A model generated the notes under the pieces. That model was not told the DNA's origin and searched no databases. It saw nothing but the letters and a program-made list of their open reading frames with translations. A stretch of DNA of 26,003 bases from JANMAT01 sp031359995 (GTDB lineage: Bacteria; Actinomycetota; Acidimicrobiia; Acidimicrobiales; Ilumatobacteraceae), in the NCBI GenBank assembly GCA_031359995.1, contig JANMAT010000194.1, forward strand, positions 1-26,003, read 5' to 3'. Of this stretch, positions 24,439 through 26,003 are shown piece by piece. How positions within the stretch are numbered: the first letter of the stretch is position 1; every line of letters begins with the position of its first letter. The translations under genes and the position numbers were made by a program.

Positions 24439-24480
24439 GGGACCACTTAACAGGAGTTCCGCCAGTGTGATGGGACCACT
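24428..24480. repeat. Direct repeat pair, possible transposon-end remnant
   Basis: GCCAGTGGCATGGGACCACT (24428-24447) recurs as GCCAGTGTGATGGGACCACT (24461-24480), 18 of 20 bases identical, 13 bp apart. On the minus strand each copy reads GTGGTCCCAT...CACTGGC. Multiple short subterminal repeats of this sort are known at the ends of IS21-type elements, so it may be the relic of an IS end next to the ISL3 copy. The identification is inference; the repeat itself is plain. Confidence 0.6.
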
Positions 24481-24494
24481 GTTGCGCTAGCGAG

Positions 24495-25747
24495 CTAGGG
24501 GTCCAGGTCAGCTCCGGCAATCCAACATCGTCGCGCCGCTTTCGAGCGCGAAGTGACGTCACTGACCTGCCGCCGGGCTCCACGCAGCACCGACTGTTCT
24601 GGGGCAAGTAGCGAAAAGCGGGACAACTGATCGTGCCGGGGGTCATGCGGCGGTGATCCGATCGTCGCTTCGATCGAGTCCCGGTAGACCCGGATGGTGC
24701 GGGCCAGTTTCACGAACGGGGCGAGCTTCGAACGTGACGCGTAGTGCAGCCAGTCATCGAGGGCCAGGCGGGCCTTGAGGAGCGAGAGCCCGAGGATGTC
24801 GCGGAGCTCTTCTTTCAACTGGAACGCCCGGAACGCTCGCCGGTTCGCTCCCTCGAGAGCCCAGATCACCTCGCGTTGGCTCATCGTGAGGTGCTCCTAG
24901 TTGCGCCGCAGCAGGAACCGCAGGCCCTTGAACTCCTTGGCCGCTTTGGCACGCCCAGCCTGACGGAGCGTGTTCCATTCCTGGCGGCGGACCTCGTCCA
25001 GCGCGGTGGTCGCCCAGCCGATCACGTGGAACGTGTCCAGGCACACGACCGCGTCGGGGGCCCGCTCGGCGACAACATCGGTGATACAGGTGGCCCCGTC
25101 CGCGGTGACGAACTCCAAGCTGGCGGCCCGATCGCCGAACGCATCGAAGAACTTCCCGACGGTCTCTTTCGAGCGGCCCTTGGCGGCCCACACGACCCGG
25201 CCGGTGACGTGATCGCACACGACCGTGAGGTAGCGGTGGCCCTTCTTGTACTTGACCTCATCGATCGCGATCGCCACGAGCTCGTCGAGGAGATCGACCC
25301 GACCGAGGGCTTCTTCAGCCAGGCGGGTACACATGTTGTTCACGGCCCGCCACGAGATCGCGTAGCGATACGCGGCGGGCTGCTTGTTCCCCACGATCGC
25401 GTCGTGCACCACCACATCCTCGAACGCCCGGGTGAACGCCGACGCATGACGAGCCCACGGCATCGCCGCGACCGTCGGACCACACCCAGCGCAGTCCACT
25501 CGGCGGGCCAACGCAACGAGCTCGACCATGGCGAACCCGGCATCGAGATGCCGCCACGACCGCACCCTTTCACCGTTGTCGAACCACGCCGCCCGCTCAC
25601 CGCACCGCCCACACCAGCCCCGCCGACGGGCCTTGGGCCGCACATGCACCCGCACCACCGGCCGCCCGCCACCGACCACCTCGGCCCCCATCACCACCAC
25701 CTCGCGATCGACCCGCAGACCGCTCGCACTACCTTGCTGACGCGCAC
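24495..25747 (-). pseudogene. ISL3-family transposase, broken
   Basis: The main frame from 25700 gives 267 residues with a CxxC...CxxC zinc-finger pair (Cys30/33, Cys70/73), the helix-turn-helix region, and catalytic-domain motifs IDEVKYKKGHRYLTVVCD (Asp147) and VCLDTFHVIGWAT (Asp222). An amber TAG at 24897-24899 then interrupts the same frame, which resumes as MSQREVIWALEGANRRAFRA and continues through LAPFVKLARTIRVYRDSIEA. After that the usual C-terminus, with the SN-type motif and third acidic residue, is missing, replaced by unrelated sequence running into the left end of the IS. At the start, RVSKVVRAVCG in another frame from GTG 25747 looks like the true N-terminus, implying a frameshift near 25712. 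Three defects make it inactive. Confidence 0.8.
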
Positions 25748-25855
25748 GCCGTTTGCTCCTCGCTACCGTTCCTCGACAGCTCGGAAGCTACGCAGCGGAC
25801 GGCGTGCGCACGCGGACCACCCCCGGCACCGTTAGTTGAGGCCGATTTGGACCCC
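24498..25855 (-). mobile_element. Degenerate ISL3-family insertion sequence, about 1.36 kb
   Basis: The ends are set by imperfect inverted repeats: GGGGTCCAGGTCAGCTCC at 24498-24515 and, read on the minus strand from 25855, GGGGTCCAAATCGGCCTC (13 of 18 identical, all differences transitions). Between them lies a single broken transposase on the minus strand. The length is within or slightly short of the ISL3 range. No 8-bp target duplication is evident: the left flank is GCGAGCTA and the right flank CACCCCAA. The right end lies 14 bp from the end of a universal stress protein gene. The copy is surely immobile. Confidence 0.75.
25742..25809. repeat. Inverted repeat around the transposase start
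   Basis: GCGCACGCCGT (25742-25752) and ACGGCGTGCGC (25799-25809) are exact complements separated by 46 bp. They sit just inside the right end of the IS and cover the presumed GTG start. They could form a hairpin that blocks translation from outside transcripts, a known way for insertion sequences to limit transposase. Confidence 0.6.
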
Positions 25856-25869
25856 CACCCCAAAAGGCT

Positions 25870-26003
25870 TCAGTTGTGCTCGGACGCGCCCGTCAGGAAC
25901 ACCTCGGCTAGTAGTTCCTCGGGGTGTCCGCGGTGGGTCACGAAGACCGGCACCGGCGAATGAGCGATGAGGTAGTGGGTGGTGCTGCCGGAGATCGCGA
26001 GTC
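25870..26003 (-). CDS. Universal stress protein, C-terminal part (runs off the window)
   Basis: Only the last 44 codons lie in the window. They read LAISGSTTHYLIAHSPVPVF and end TGASEHN. The GST-x-H-Y-L-x-A-x-x-P-V-P-V block is the conserved final ATP-binding loop, helix and strand of UspA-fold proteins, which act in the cytoplasm during starvation or stress. The tail after PVFV (THRGHPEELLAEVFLTGASEHN) is a little longer than usual. The gene ends 14 bp from the IS, so the insertion did not cut it. The fragment is too short for a subtype. Confidence 0.8.
   Translation of the reverse strand, partial: LAISGSTTHYLIAHSPVPVFVTHRGHPEELLAEVFLTGASEHN

Noticed and set aside
24744..25835. 363-codon plus-strand frame in the IS
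   Set aside because: It is antisense to a recognisable ISL3 transposase and carries no motif of its own.
22800..25855. Defence island or toxin-antitoxin system
   Set aside because: The Schlafen-like gene is truncated and its neighbours are IS remnants or unknown; no restriction, toxin or CRISPR-associated motif is visible.
24490..25863. 8-bp target duplication around the IS
   Set aside because: The flanks GCGAGCTA and CACCCCAA do not match, so I cannot support a target duplication.

Overview
The window is about 26 kb of very GC-rich DNA with dense, mostly G/C-ending codons. It looks like chromosome from a free-living actinobacterium. An Acidimicrobiia-like or related soil/water lineage fits the many CoA-linked catabolic enzymes, the mycothiol-type DsbA-fold protein and the acyl-CoA carboxylase pair, but no rRNA or other taxonomic marker is present, so this is inference. 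I saw no rRNA, tRNA or CRISPR array.

Layout. 1-2.3 kb: an ApbE-type flavin transferase convergent with an ammonium channel. 2.4-3.7 kb: a solo acyl-CoA dehydrogenase behind two adjacent palindromes. 3.8-4.4 kb: a decayed acyltransferase-3 gene. 4.5-7.0 kb: a two-gene ABC transporter (ATPase and large permease). 7.0-7.1 kb: a tandem pair of 54-bp repeats. 7.2-8.7 kb: a lipoprotein and a small lipoprotein that looks like its truncated duplicate. 8.7-10.2 kb: a DHA2-type drug efflux pump with a palindromic operator candidate upstream. 10.3-11.5 kb: a small unknown gene and two broken genes (DUF4188 and an AAA ATPase).

11.5-17.0 kb is a same-strand catabolic cluster: alpha/beta hydrolase, crotonase, acyl-CoA dehydrogenase, VOC protein, CoA transferase and a DsbA-fold oxidoreductase. 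The first three are overlapping or nearly so. Several of these enzymes lack the textbook catalytic residue of their superfamily, so the pathway is probably not plain fatty acid beta-oxidation. 17.0-20.7 kb holds an acyl-CoA carboxylase pair (carboxyltransferase, then biotin carboxylase/BCCP) on the minus strand, divergent from an IclR regulator. A heme-binding-like (DUF336) protein and a methyltransferase follow.

22.8-25.9 kb is a visibly less GC-rich accessory patch. It holds a 5'-truncated RecG/Schlafen-like ATP-binding regulator, an unknown minus-strand ORF, a direct repeat, and an ISL3-type insertion sequence with recognisable imperfect ends whose transposase is broken by an amber codon, a probable early frameshift and loss of its C-terminus. 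The window ends inside a universal stress protein gene.

Two themes run through the window. First, three genes (acyltransferase-3, DUF4188, AAA ATPase) keep both ends but have lost their middle, with the halves in different frames. Second, at all three convergent gene junctions with a visible hairpin, the hairpin includes bases of the plus-strand gene's stop codon. I found no clearly new defence or mobile system. The most promising novelty is the catabolic cluster with divergent active sites.
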